Assembly (NCBI GenBank): GCA_965227065.1
Contig: CBDDFN010000009.1
Coordinates: 124,001-188,000, forward strand
DNA length: 64,000 bases
Direction of reading: 5' to 3'
Source of the DNA: CBDDFN01 sp965227065
Lineage (GTDB): Bacteria; Pseudomonadota; Alphaproteobacteria; SPJN01
Shown here: positions 50,969-58,720 of the stretch, in pieces
Numbering within the stretch: position 1 is the first letter of the stretch
Layout: every line of letters begins with the position of its first letter
Translations under genes and position numbers: made by a program
Notes under the pieces: model-generated
Databases searched by the model: none
What the model saw: the letters and a program-made list of their open reading frames with translations, nothing else
What the model was told of the DNA's origin: nothing

Positions 50969-51498
50969 GCCTTTTCGCCTTCAAAGCTTTTCAAGATGCG
51001 GTCGCGATCGCTGGCATTGATCAGACCCAGCAGCACCGCGCGGAAACCCGCAACCGCTTCAGGCCCCGCTTCGCGATAGGCACGGGCGACACGGGCGCGT
51101 TGGGGTTCAGACAAGCGTTTCTCAAGCTCGGCGCCCTTGTCTGTCAGCGACAAAAGCCGCTGGCGGCGGTCGCGCGTGCCGGTCTTCTGGGTGACATAGC
51201 CTTCCTCAACCAGCTGTTTCAAAACCCGCGACAGGCTTTGCTTGGTAATCCGCAAGATCGCCAAGAGGTCCGATACAGTCATGCCCGGATTGCGGCCGAC
51301 AAAATGGATCACCCGGTGATGGGCGCGGCCATAGCCGATCTCGGCCAGAATTTCATCGGGATCGGCGGTGAAATCGCGATAGGCGTAAAACAGCAGTTCA
51401 ATGCCCTGACGCAGCTCTTCATCGCGCAGATAAAGCAGCGGGTTCGCAGGGGCGACCCGGGGCGTTGGCGTCAGGCCTGGTGTTTTTACGTCAGTCAT
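50965..51498 (-). CDS. MarR-family regulator (PetP-like)
   Basis: 177 residues with a winged helix. LRDEELRQGIELLFYAYRDFTADPDEIL and YGRAHHRVIHFVGRNPGMTVSDLLAILRITKQSLSRVLKQLVEEGYV with the wing GTRDRRQRL match the PetP type that precedes petR in Rhodobacter. It begins a three-gene unit with the response regulator and kinase (4-bp overlaps). A predicted -10 TAATAT ends only six bases before its ATG, so the mRNA may be leaderless. Confidence 0.92.
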   Translation of the reverse strand: MTDVKTPGLTPTPRVAPANPLLYLRDEELRQGIELLFYAYRDFTADPDEILAEIGYGRAHHRVIHFVGRNPGMTVSDLLAILRITKQSLSRVLKQLVEEGYVTQKTGTRDRRQRLLSLTDKGAELEKRLSEPQRARVARAYREAGPEAVAGFRAVLLGLINASDRDRILKSFEGEKA

Positions 51499-51504
51499 GT
51501 TGAC

Positions 51505-51534
51505 ATATTAGCGGGAGAATGTTACCCAGCGCAA
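51505..51534 (-). promoter_or_regulatory. Predicted promoter of the MarR-RR-HK operon, possibly leaderless
   Basis: On the minus strand TTGCGC (51534-51529), an 18-base spacer and TAATAT (51510-51505); the MarR ATG begins at 51498. A start of transcription about seven bases after the -10 would coincide with the A of ATG. Confidence 0.4.
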
Positions 51535-51620
51535 CCTTTTCGCGACACAATCGAACCCAAAGACGCGAAAATCAATGCAAACCCTGCAAAAAATGGACTG
51601 CAGGCCCCGTGGGAGTAACG

Positions 51621-52508
51621 ATGATGGATTTGGTGCCTTTTGATGATCGTGATGGCTCGATCTGGATGAATGGCGAACTTGTGCCCTGGCGCGAGGCGAA
51701 AATCCACGTATTGACCCATGGCTTGCATTACGGCTCCTGCGTGTTTGAGGGCGAGCGCGCCTATGAGGGCGAAATCTTCAAATTGCGCGAGCATACGGAG
51801 CGGCTTTTTAAATCCGCCGAGCTTCTGGGCTTTGAGATTCCTTATTCCATGGACGCGATTGACGCGGCCTGTGTTGAAGCCATGCAAGTCAATGGCCTGG
51901 TTGATGCCTATATCCGTCCCGTTGCCTGGCGCGGCAGCGAGATGATGGGCGTCTCGGCACAGCACAATAAGATCAATGTGGCGGTCGCGGCCTGGGCGTG
52001 GCCAAGCTATTTCAAGCCTGAAGAACGCCTGCAAGGCATCCGGCTTGATATCTCGAAATGGAAACGGCCTTCACCGGAAACCATTCCATGCGAGTCCAAG
52101 GCTGCGGGGCTGTACATGATCTGCACCCTGTCCAAGCATGAGGCGGAACGCAAAGGCTATGCCGATGCGCTGATGTTTGATTATCGCGGCTATGTGGCCG
52201 AGGCGACCGGCGCGAATATCTTTCTCGAGCGCGACGGTGCATTGCATACGCCCAAGCCCGATTGTTTCCTTGACGGGATTACCCGGCGCACGGTGATTGA
52301 TCTGGCGCGCGCGCGCGGCATCGAGGTGATTGAGCGCCATATTGAGGCTGACGAGCTTGGCAGCTTCAATCAATGCTTCATCACCGGCACGGCAGCGGAA
52401 GTCACGCCGGTGTCCGAGATTGGCCCGCACCGCTTTACGGTTGGTCCTATCGTTGAAACATTGATGGGCGACTATGATGCGGTGGTGCGCCGTCAAAAGG
52501 CAGCGTAA
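51621..52508 (+). CDS. ilvE: Branched-chain amino acid aminotransferase
   Basis: 295 residues, fold-type IV PLP enzyme. Catalytic Lys160 in ESKAAGLYM, LTHGLHYGSCVFEGERAY (substrate arm), DYRGYVAEATGANIF and the phosphate-binding DGITRRTVI are complete. It interconverts Leu, Ile and Val with their 2-oxo acids. Start 51621 or 51624 (tandem ATG) after GGGAG. It is divergent from the MarR gene, a common alphaproteobacterial neighbour. Confidence 0.94.
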   Translation: MMDLVPFDDRDGSIWMNGELVPWREAKIHVLTHGLHYGSCVFEGERAYEGEIFKLREHTERLFKSAELLGFEIPYSMDAIDAACVEAMQVNGLVDAYIRPVAWRGSEMMGVSAQHNKINVAVAAWAWPSYFKPEERLQGIRLDISKWKRPSPETIPCESKAAGLYMICTLSKHEAERKGYADALMFDYRGYVAEATGANIFLERDGALHTPKPDCFLDGITRRTVIDLARARGIEVIERHIEADELGSFNQCFITGTAAEVTPVSEIGPHRFTVGPIVETLMGDYDAVVRRQKAA

Positions 52509-52532
52509 ACGTAATCGAATGGAGTAGGTGTG

Positions 52533-53756
52533 ATGGCCCGGCCCCAAACGGTCGTGATCATTTCCGATCACGCCTTTATCAATGGCGGGCAGGCCAAGGT
52601 CGCACTCGACTCGGCGCTGGGTCTCAAGGCGCGGGGATTTGACGTTCGGCTGTTTGCCAGTGTCGGCCCTGCCGATCCCCGGCTTGAGGCTGCCGGTATT
52701 CCCGTCACGCTGCTGGATGGTCATGACATTCTGGGCGATCCCAATCGGGCCCGCGCCATCCTCAATGGTGTGTGGAACCGTGCGGCTGGACAAGCGCTGA
52801 CCGACATGCTGCGCGGGCTTGATCCCGCCTGCACGCTTGTCCACACCCATGGCTGGGCGAAAGCCTTGTCAGGCGCGGTGGCGCCCGCGATCCGGGGATC
52901 GGCTTTGCCCCATGTCTACACCATGCATGAATATGCGTTGGCCTGTCCCAATTCAGCCTTTCTCGATCACAAGCGGGTCGAGATTTGTACGCGTAAGCCG
53001 CTGGGCTTTGACTGTCTGACCACTCAGTGTGACAGCCGGTCGTACGCCCACAAGGGCTGGCGGGTGATGCGCCAGCTTGGACTGCGCGCGGGCGGCTGGC
53101 CCAAACATCTCACCCATCTGATTTATTTGAGTGAGACCGAGCTTGAAGCCATGCGGCCCAATCTGCCCGAAAGCGCGCAATTGTGGCATGTCACCAATCC
53201 GGTTGATGCGGTGGCCGATGCGCAAGTCGGGGTCGCGGACAATGATGTGTTCTTGTTTGTCGGCCGCCTGTCGCCCGAAAAAGGCCCCGTCCTGTTTGCC
53301 GAAGCCGCCAAAGAGGCGGGCGTGCGCGCCGTCTTTGTCGGTTCAGGCGATGAGGAAGAGGCGGTCCGCGCCGCCAATCCGGCCGCCGAGTTGACCGGCT
53401 GGGTGACACCCGATCAGGTCCAGGACTGGATCGGCAAGGCGCGTGCGCTGGTCTTCCCGTCGGTCTGGTATGAGACCCATGGCCTGGTTGCTTATGAGGC
53501 GCAAGCCCGCGGTGTTCCGGTGATTGTCGGGGACCGCTGCGCCGCACGCGAGGCAATTGCGGATGGTGAAACCGGACTGTGGTTTCCCATGGCGTCCAAG
53601 GACGGGCTTGTGGCGGCGCTGCAACAGATGGAGGACGGCGCGGTGGCCGCGCAGATGGGCCAGACCGGATTTGACCGGTATTGGAAAAATCCGCTGACTA
53701 TGGACAGTCATCTTGACCAGCTTGAAGCGGTCTATGATGCGGTGATGGCGGGTTAG
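52533..53756 (+). CDS. GT4-family glycosyltransferase
   Basis: 407 residues, GT-B fold. The N-terminal domain has INGGQAKVALDSALGLKARGFDV. The C-terminal domain has LFVGRLSPEKGPVLFAEAAK and VFPSVWYETHGLVAYEAQARGVPVIVGDRCAAREAIADGETGLWF, with the GT4 E-x7-E pattern. The acceptor is probably an envelope polysaccharide or glycolipid; unknown. ATG 52533 is preceded by GGAGTAGG. It follows ilvE by 24 bp and overlaps the convergent moaDE end by 4 bp. Confidence 0.88.
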   Translation: MARPQTVVIISDHAFINGGQAKVALDSALGLKARGFDVRLFASVGPADPRLEAAGIPVTLLDGHDILGDPNRARAILNGVWNRAAGQALTDMLRGLDPACTLVHTHGWAKALSGAVAPAIRGSALPHVYTMHEYALACPNSAFLDHKRVEICTRKPLGFDCLTTQCDSRSYAHKGWRVMRQLGLRAGGWPKHLTHLIYLSETELEAMRPNLPESAQLWHVTNPVDAVADAQVGVADNDVFLFVGRLSPEKGPVLFAEAAKEAGVRAVFVGSGDEEEAVRAANPAAELTGWVTPDQVQDWIGKARALVFPSVWYETHGLVAYEAQARGVPVIVGDRCAAREAIADGETGLWFPMASKDGLVAALQQMEDGAVAAQMGQTGFDRYWKNPLTMDSHLDQLEAVYDAVMAG

Positions 53757-54457
53757 CCGTCCCAGCCCTTGCGGGCATCTGCATCCGAGCCGCGCGCCTC
53801 GACCCATTTTTCGCCGCCCGAACCGGTTTCCTTTTTCCAGAACGGGGCGTCGGTCTTCAGCACATCCATGACAAAGCGGGCGGCCTCAAACGCGGCATCC
53901 CGGTGCGCTGAAGAAGCGATCACCAGCACAATGGTTTCGGTGGGCCTCATCGGGCCGACACGGTGGGCAATGCGCAAGCCGGTGAGCGGCCAGCGCGCTT
54001 GCGCCTTGGAGGCAATGTCGGCCAGGGCCTTCTCCGTCATGCCGGGATAGTGCTCAAGCGTCAGCGTCTCCAGCGGGGCTTCAGCGGAGGAGCGGACGGT
54101 GCCTGTAAAGCTGACCACTGCGCCGGTCTCGGCATCACGCGGAAACGCTTTGAGTTCGGCAGCCTCATCAATAGGTTCAGACCCCACGGTGACGGTGACA
54201 TCCGATCCCCCGGTCATGGGCGGAAAAAAGGCAACCTCATCGCCGTCCTTGATGGGGTGATCAAGCGGGACGGCCTTCATATTGACCGCAGCCCGTATGA
54301 CGCTGCGATCTTCAAAGGCGCGCGCATAGGCAGGCGACAGGGTTTCAAGATGGGTGATCAGCGCCTCGACCGTCTCTGTTGCGGGCGGCAGGTCTTTTTG
54401 TTCTTCATCACACCCGATCTGCTCGCGCACCCAGGCAAAATAGACAAGGCTGATCAC
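53753..54457 (-). CDS. Fused MoaD-MoaE molybdopterin synthase (MoaX-like)
   Basis: 234 residues. Residues 1-84 are MoaD (ubiquitin-like) ending FFPPMTGG (Gly83-Gly84). Residues from about 88 are MoaE, with TGTVR (118-122), HRVGP (165-169), SAHRDAAF (183-190) and the catalytic KTDAPFWKKE segment (Lys201 and Lys208). MoaD must normally expose its terminal Gly-Gly for thiocarboxylation, so this fusion probably needs cleavage after Gly84, as reported for mycobacterial MoaX. No stop or frame change is seen between the halves. ATGA overlap with pgsA upstream; uvrC-pgsA-moaD-moaE is the common separate-gene order. Confidence 0.93.
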   Translation of the reverse strand: MISLVYFAWVREQIGCDEEQKDLPPATETVEALITHLETLSPAYARAFEDRSVIRAAVNMKAVPLDHPIKDGDEVAFFPPMTGGSDVTVTVGSEPIDEAAELKAFPRDAETGAVVSFTGTVRSSAEAPLETLTLEHYPGMTEKALADIASKAQARWPLTGLRIAHRVGPMRPTETIVLVIASSAHRDAAFEAARFVMDVLKTDAPFWKKETGSGGEKWVEARGSDADARKGWDG

Positions 54458-55041
54458 GATTGTTCAGCCTCATCGAGTGTCTCATCAGCGGCCTGAATAT
54501 GGGGCAGGCCACCTTTGAGATAGTCCCATCCGGTGACCGCGGTCAGCAGCGCGGCAAGCCACAGCGTGGCGATGCCCAAGGCGGGCAAGCCTGTCCAGAG
54601 TTTTGCACCCGCCGACCCGGTCAGCAGGATGGCGAGGGCCACAAGCTGCACGGTTGTTTTCCATTTGGCGAGTTGGGTAACGGGAACCGAAATCTGGCTG
54701 GCGGCGAGAAATTCACGCAAGCCCGAAACGAGAAATTCACGCGCCAGAATGATGAAGGCGGCCAGCACGCTGATCCCGCCAATGACGCCGTCCCACACCA
54801 GCACCAGCAAGGCCGCGGCCACCAGCAGCTTGTCGGCTATGGGGTCCATCAACTTGCCAAGCTCGGACGTGGCATTGAGTTTGCGCGCCAGCCAGCCATC
54901 GAAAAAGTCGGTGACGGCCGCGCCAACAAACAGAGTGAAGGCAATCCAGTATTTGCTTTCGCCGGGCAGGTAGAAGGCCAGCACAATTGCAGGCACCGCC
55001 AGTATACGGCCAAAGGTCAGAAAATTGGGAAGGCTGTGCAC
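54454..55041 (-). CDS. pgsA: CDP-diacylglycerol-glycerol-3-phosphate phosphatidyltransferase
   Basis: 195 residues with about five membrane helices. The CDP-alcohol transferase motif is D-G-x2-A-R-x8-G-x3-D-x3-D in DGWLARKLNATSELGKLMDPIADK. It makes phosphatidylglycerol phosphate, the first committed step to PG and cardiolipin. It is 27 bp downstream of uvrC and overlaps the MoaD-MoaE start by 4 bp. Confidence 0.93.
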   Translation of the reverse strand: MHSLPNFLTFGRILAVPAIVLAFYLPGESKYWIAFTLFVGAAVTDFFDGWLARKLNATSELGKLMDPIADKLLVAAALLVLVWDGVIGGISVLAAFIILAREFLVSGLREFLAASQISVPVTQLAKWKTTVQLVALAILLTGSAGAKLWTGLPALGIATLWLAALLTAVTGWDYLKGGLPHIQAADETLDEAEQS

Positions 55042-55068
55042 GGTCGCTCCGTCGTGATTTGGACGATC

Positions 55069-57012
55069 CTACCGTTCCCGGAAATGATCGTAAATGCGTA
55101 GCGCGACGGTTTTGGAAATTCCTTCTACCGCTTCAAGGTCGGTGAGGCTTGCGCGCTCAACCGCTTTGGCTGATCCGAAATGATGCAGCAGCGCGCGTTT
55201 GCGCGCCGGGCCGATGCCGCCGATCTCATCAAGCGGGTTTTTAAGCCGGGCCTTGCCGCGCCGCGCGCGGTGGGTGCCGATGGCAAAGCGGTGCGCCTCA
55301 TCCCGCAGCCTTTGCAGATAATGCAAAACGGGATCATGCGCCTCGATCATCTGGGGCGGCTGGCCTTTCTTGTGGAATTGTTCGCGGCCTGCATTGCGGT
55401 CAGGGCCTTTGGAAATGCCGACAACGTCCACGCCTTCAACGCCCAGCTCATCCAGCACTTCCAACACGCTCGACAATTGCCCTTTGCCGCCATCAATAAG
55501 CAGTAGGTCGGGGCGGGGCGGGGTCTCGCCCGCCTGTTCGGCCTTGAGCATGCGGGAAAAGCGCCGCGTCAGCACCTCGCGCATCATGCCGAAATCATCG
55601 CCGGGTGTGGTTTCCGGATTTTTGATGTTGAAGGTGCGATATTCCCGTTTTTCGAAGCCCTCAGCGCCCGCCACGATCATGCCGCCGACCGCATCAGTGC
55701 CCTGAATGTGGGAATTGTCATAGACCTCAATCCGCTCGGGTGGACCATCTAGCCCGAACAGCTCGGCCACGCCGTCAAGCAGCGCGGCCTGGGCTGCGCT
55801 TTCAGACAGCCTCCGGGCCAATGCCTCGCGGGCATTTTGCTCGGCATGTTCCACCAGAGTGCGCTTCTCGCCGCGCTGGGGTTTGGTGACACTGACCTTG
55901 CGGTCGGCCCGCAGGCTCAACGCTTCGGCCAGCAGGGCCTCGCTTGGCAATGTGTGATTGGTCAGAACAAGTTTGGGGACCGGCTTGTTGTCGTAGAACT
56001 GGCCGACAAAAGCCTCCAGCACCTCTTCGATCGTGTCGGACTTGTCATGGCGCGGGAAATAGGCCCGGTTGCCCCAGTTCTGGCCCGAACGGTAGAAAAA
56101 CACCTGAATGGAGACCTGCCCGCCATCTTCGATGGCTGCGATGACATCGGCCTCATCCAGCGTTTCGGGATTGATGCGCTGATCGAGCTGGACATGGCTG
56201 AGGGCTCGGATGCGGTCACGCAGGCCTGCGGCACGCTCAAACTCCATGGCCTCGGCGGCCTGTTCCATCTCGGCGCCGAGTTCTTGTTTGATGCGCTGGG
56301 ATTTGCCGCTGAGAAAACCGCGCGCCTCATCCACCAGTTCGGCATAGCCCGGCTCGTCAATATAGGCGACGCATGGCGCGCTGCACCGTTTGATCTGAAA
56401 CAGCAGGCAGGGACGGGAGCGGGTTTCGAGCACATGATCGGAGCATGAGCGCAGCAAAAACGCTTTCTGGAGCGTGTTGAGCGTCCGGTTGACCGATTTG
56501 GCCGATGCGAAGGGGCCGAAATATTCGCCTTGCCGGTTGCGCGCGCCGCGATGTTTGACGATCTGGGGAAAGGCGTGGTCGGTGGCGATCAGAATATAGG
56601 GAAAGCTTTTATCGTCGCGCAGGATCACATTATAGCGCGGCTTGAGGCGCTTGATCAGATTGGCTTCCAGCAGCAGCGCTTCGGTTTCCGACGCGGTTTC
56701 GATGATCTCAAGCGCGCGGGTCTCATGCACCATGCGGCCGATCCGGTTGGTGTGGAACCTTCCTTGCGCATAAGCCGAGACGCGCTTTTTCAGATCACGC
56801 GCCTTGCCGACATAAAGCACCTCCGCGCCTTCGCCGAGCATGCGGTAAACACCGGGCCGGCCGGGCAGGGTTTTCAGCGCGGCTTCAAGAACCGCCGGGC
56901 CGCTCAGATCGGGGCTGTGGGCGGGCCGGTTCCACGCATCGGCGCCACCTTCGGGAATAGCCTCGGGCGTGTAGAATTTTTCCATGTCGGAGCGGGATGT
57001 CGGCTTGGCCAT
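55069..57012 (-). CDS. uvrC: Excinuclease ABC subunit C
   Basis: 647 residues. N-terminal GIY-YIG nuclease (LPGRPGVYRMLGEGAEVLYVGKARDLKKRVSAYAQ), UVR motif, RNase-H-like C nuclease with the conserved DNSHIQGTDAVGG and LLIDGGKGQLS, and C-terminal helix-hairpin-helix pair (IGGIGPARKRALLHHFGS; LEAVEGISKTVALRIYDHF). It makes both incisions in nucleotide excision repair with UvrA and UvrB (uvrB is at 59.9 kb). The start may be 57012 or 56985; neither has a good ribosome site. I found no LexA box upstream. Confidence 0.95.
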   Translation of the reverse strand: MAKPTSRSDMEKFYTPEAIPEGGADAWNRPAHSPDLSGPAVLEAALKTLPGRPGVYRMLGEGAEVLYVGKARDLKKRVSAYAQGRFHTNRIGRMVHETRALEIIETASETEALLLEANLIKRLKPRYNVILRDDKSFPYILIATDHAFPQIVKHRGARNRQGEYFGPFASAKSVNRTLNTLQKAFLLRSCSDHVLETRSRPCLLFQIKRCSAPCVAYIDEPGYAELVDEARGFLSGKSQRIKQELGAEMEQAAEAMEFERAAGLRDRIRALSHVQLDQRINPETLDEADVIAAIEDGGQVSIQVFFYRSGQNWGNRAYFPRHDKSDTIEEVLEAFVGQFYDNKPVPKLVLTNHTLPSEALLAEALSLRADRKVSVTKPQRGEKRTLVEHAEQNAREALARRLSESAAQAALLDGVAELFGLDGPPERIEVYDNSHIQGTDAVGGMIVAGAEGFEKREYRTFNIKNPETTPGDDFGMMREVLTRRFSRMLKAEQAGETPPRPDLLLIDGGKGQLSSVLEVLDELGVEGVDVVGISKGPDRNAGREQFHKKGQPPQMIEAHDPVLHYLQRLRDEAHRFAIGTHRARRGKARLKNPLDEIGGIGPARKRALLHHFGSAKAVERASLTDLEAVEGISKTVALRIYDHFRER

Positions 57013-57510
57013 GACGCTAGTTTTGAAGGGGAAGCGGTGATGGTGCAAGCCTTTCGGCGCAGCGGCTGAGGGCGTGACAAAATTTGTCTCCCGGGGGCAA
57101 TTTTTTGCTTGACCCAACCTGTCCACGATTCCTGTGGATAAGTTTGTGGTCAAATCTGGGGGCAGGGGCCACAGCCCGCAGAAACCCTAGCCTTGGACAT
57201 ACTTGCCTAAATATTAATCAAAAAAATAGAGCATTGATATTGTTGAATAATTCGCCGTCAAGACGTAAATTTCGGAAAATCCACGTTTTTGACCTCATGT
57301 CCGCCGGTGGTTTCAGTGCCGCCTTTTTCGCTGTGCACAAACATCACCGAGCGCTGCGACAGAAGGGCTCAATCTGTCAAGGGGCGATTGAAATTTGTGC
57401 ATTTTTGAAAGGAATCGCAGAAAACCGCGCCCATTCGCTGGACAGCTTGTTTAAAGCATAAACATTTCAGGCAAAATTCTGCGCTGCACTGGCGATTTCG
57501 CGCTGCAATA
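57013..57510. other. Longest intergenic region: uvrC upstream / folB downstream
   Basis: 498 bp without a convincing gene. It holds a perfect DnaA box (57133-57141) and an AT-rich tract (about 57195-57255, with TTAATCAAAAAAATAG and TTGATATTGTTGAATAATT). The rest is scattered promoter-like sequence. A 125-codon open frame on the plus strand (57084-57461) lacks protein-like features and a ribosome site. A small RNA or regulatory region is possible; no tRNA was found. Confidence 0.5.
57133..57141 (-). promoter_or_regulatory. Perfect DnaA-box 9-mer
   Basis: TTATCCACA on the minus strand (TGTGGATAA on plus), about 120 bp upstream of the uvrC start and next to an AT-rich tract. The second exact copy in the window is at 1130-1138. 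Confidence 0.4.
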
Positions 57511-57915
57511 TCAGCGGCGCCGTTCGAGCGTGACGCCAACCGTTCTGGCTTCGTCAATGGCGTCTGGTTTTTCGACAGTGATGGCGGCATCCAGCACACG
57601 GGGGTCTTCAAAGCATCGCTCGGCGATCAGATCGGCCAGTGTTTCGACAAGTCCGATATGGCCGCGCGCGACGATCGCCTTCACCGCATTGACGAGGCCT
57701 TCATAGCAGACCACCGATTCAATCGTGTCGGCGATGGCGGGGGCATGGGCGTCGACGGTCAACTCAATCGAAATGCGGACCGGCTGGGCCTGGCCCTGTT
57801 CATGGGCGTGGATACCGATATGGGCCGGCAGTTCAAGCCCGCGCACAAAGACGCGGCGCGCCACGGTTTCACCGTCGCGGGCGTTCAAGGGCTGAACATT
57901 GGTCGGCTGGCTCAT
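57511..57915 (-). CDS. folB: Dihydroneopterin aldolase
   Basis: 134 residues of the FolB fold. VFVRGLELPAHIGIHAHEQGQAQPVRISIELTVD, CYEGLVNAVKAIVARGHIGLVETLADLIAERCF and ITVEKPDAI match the family, including the catalytic Glu (VETLA) and the Lys in VEKP. It converts dihydroneopterin to hydroxymethyl-dihydropterin in folate synthesis. The start at 57915 follows AAAGGATCAC. It is 46 bp downstream of a FolM-like SDR on the same strand. Confidence 0.93.
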   Translation of the reverse strand: MSQPTNVQPLNARDGETVARRVFVRGLELPAHIGIHAHEQGQAQPVRISIELTVDAHAPAIADTIESVVCYEGLVNAVKAIVARGHIGLVETLADLIAERCFEDPRVLDAAITVEKPDAIDEARTVGVTLERRR

Positions 57916-57961
57916 CAAGTGATCCTTTTCGTTGAAAGCGCGGGTCTTAGCGGATTTGCGC

Positions 57962-58720
57962 CTATTCGTCGATGCCCTGAATGTCGGGCGTCTCCCAGCC
58001 CAGATGCTGGCCGCCATCAAGGGCGATCATCTGGCCGGTCATGGAGCGTGCGGTCCACATAAACCGCACCGCATCGACAAATTCCGACAGCTCAGCGCCG
58101 CGCTGCAAGATGACACCCTGTTGCTGGCGGGCGAAATGCTCGTCGGATTGCCGGATGTTTTTGAGCGTTGGCCCCGGCCCGATGGCGTTCACCCGGATGT
58201 GCGGCGCGAAGGCCTGGGCCAGCGTTTGTGTCAGGGTCCACAGGCCCGTCTTCGACAGGGTGTAGCTGGTGAAATGAGGTGTCAGCGCCCAGACCCGCTG
58301 GTCGAGCAGATTGACGATCAACCCGTCGGTGCCGTGAGGCAGTTGCGCGGCAAAATGCTGACTGAGCACAAAGGGTGCGCGCAGATTGGCGGTCATATGC
58401 GCGTCCCAGCTCGCCTTGGTGGCACTGGCTGCGCTGTCATACTCAAACAGGCTGGCATTGTTGATCAAAAGATCAAGCGGGCCGAGCGCGTCGGTCGCGC
58501 GTGCCGTGAGCGTTTCAAACTGGCTTTCATCTTTCAGGTCGGCCTGCAGGGCGACGGCTTGTCCGCCTTTGGCCTTGATCTCGTCGGCCAGAGCGCGGGC
58601 CGCGTCTTGAGAGCTGTTATAGTGGATGGCGACAGCGGTTCCCTCGTCGGCCAGTCCAAGCGCCAGACTGCGGCCGATGCGGTGGGCGGCCCCGGTGATC
58701 AGCGCTGCGCTAGCCGGCAT
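57962..58720 (-). CDS. SDR-family oxidoreductase, pteridine-reductase/FolM-like
   Basis: 252 residues. The cofactor motif is TGAAHRIG rather than TGxxxGIG; the Arg variant is typical of pteridine reductase and FolM-type SDRs and favours NADPH. Catalytic Y-x3-K is in YTLSK, preceded by DQRVW, where the usual Ser-Ser is replaced. Placement immediately before folB supports a dihydromonapterin or dihydropterin reductase role. The start overlaps the antiporter gene by 11 bp. Confidence 0.82.
   Translation of the reverse strand: MPASAALITGAAHRIGRSLALGLADEGTAVAIHYNSSQDAARALADEIKAKGGQAVALQADLKDESQFETLTARATDALGPLDLLINNASLFEYDSAASATKASWDAHMTANLRAPFVLSQHFAAQLPHGTDGLIVNLLDQRVWALTPHFTSYTLSKTGLWTLTQTLAQAFAPHIRVNAIGPGPTLKNIRQSDEHFARQQQGVILQRGAELSEFVDAVRFMWTARSMTGQMIALDGGQHLGWETPDIQGIDE

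Noticed and set aside
57100..57260. Replication origin, suggested by the DnaA box and AT-rich tract
   Set aside because: Only one exact DnaA box, no cluster of boxes, and no dnaA, parAB, hemE or gid-type genes nearby.
57084..57461. 125-codon frame in the uvrC-folB gap
   Set aside because: No ribosome site, mixed composition, no recognisable features; the region is treated as intergenic.
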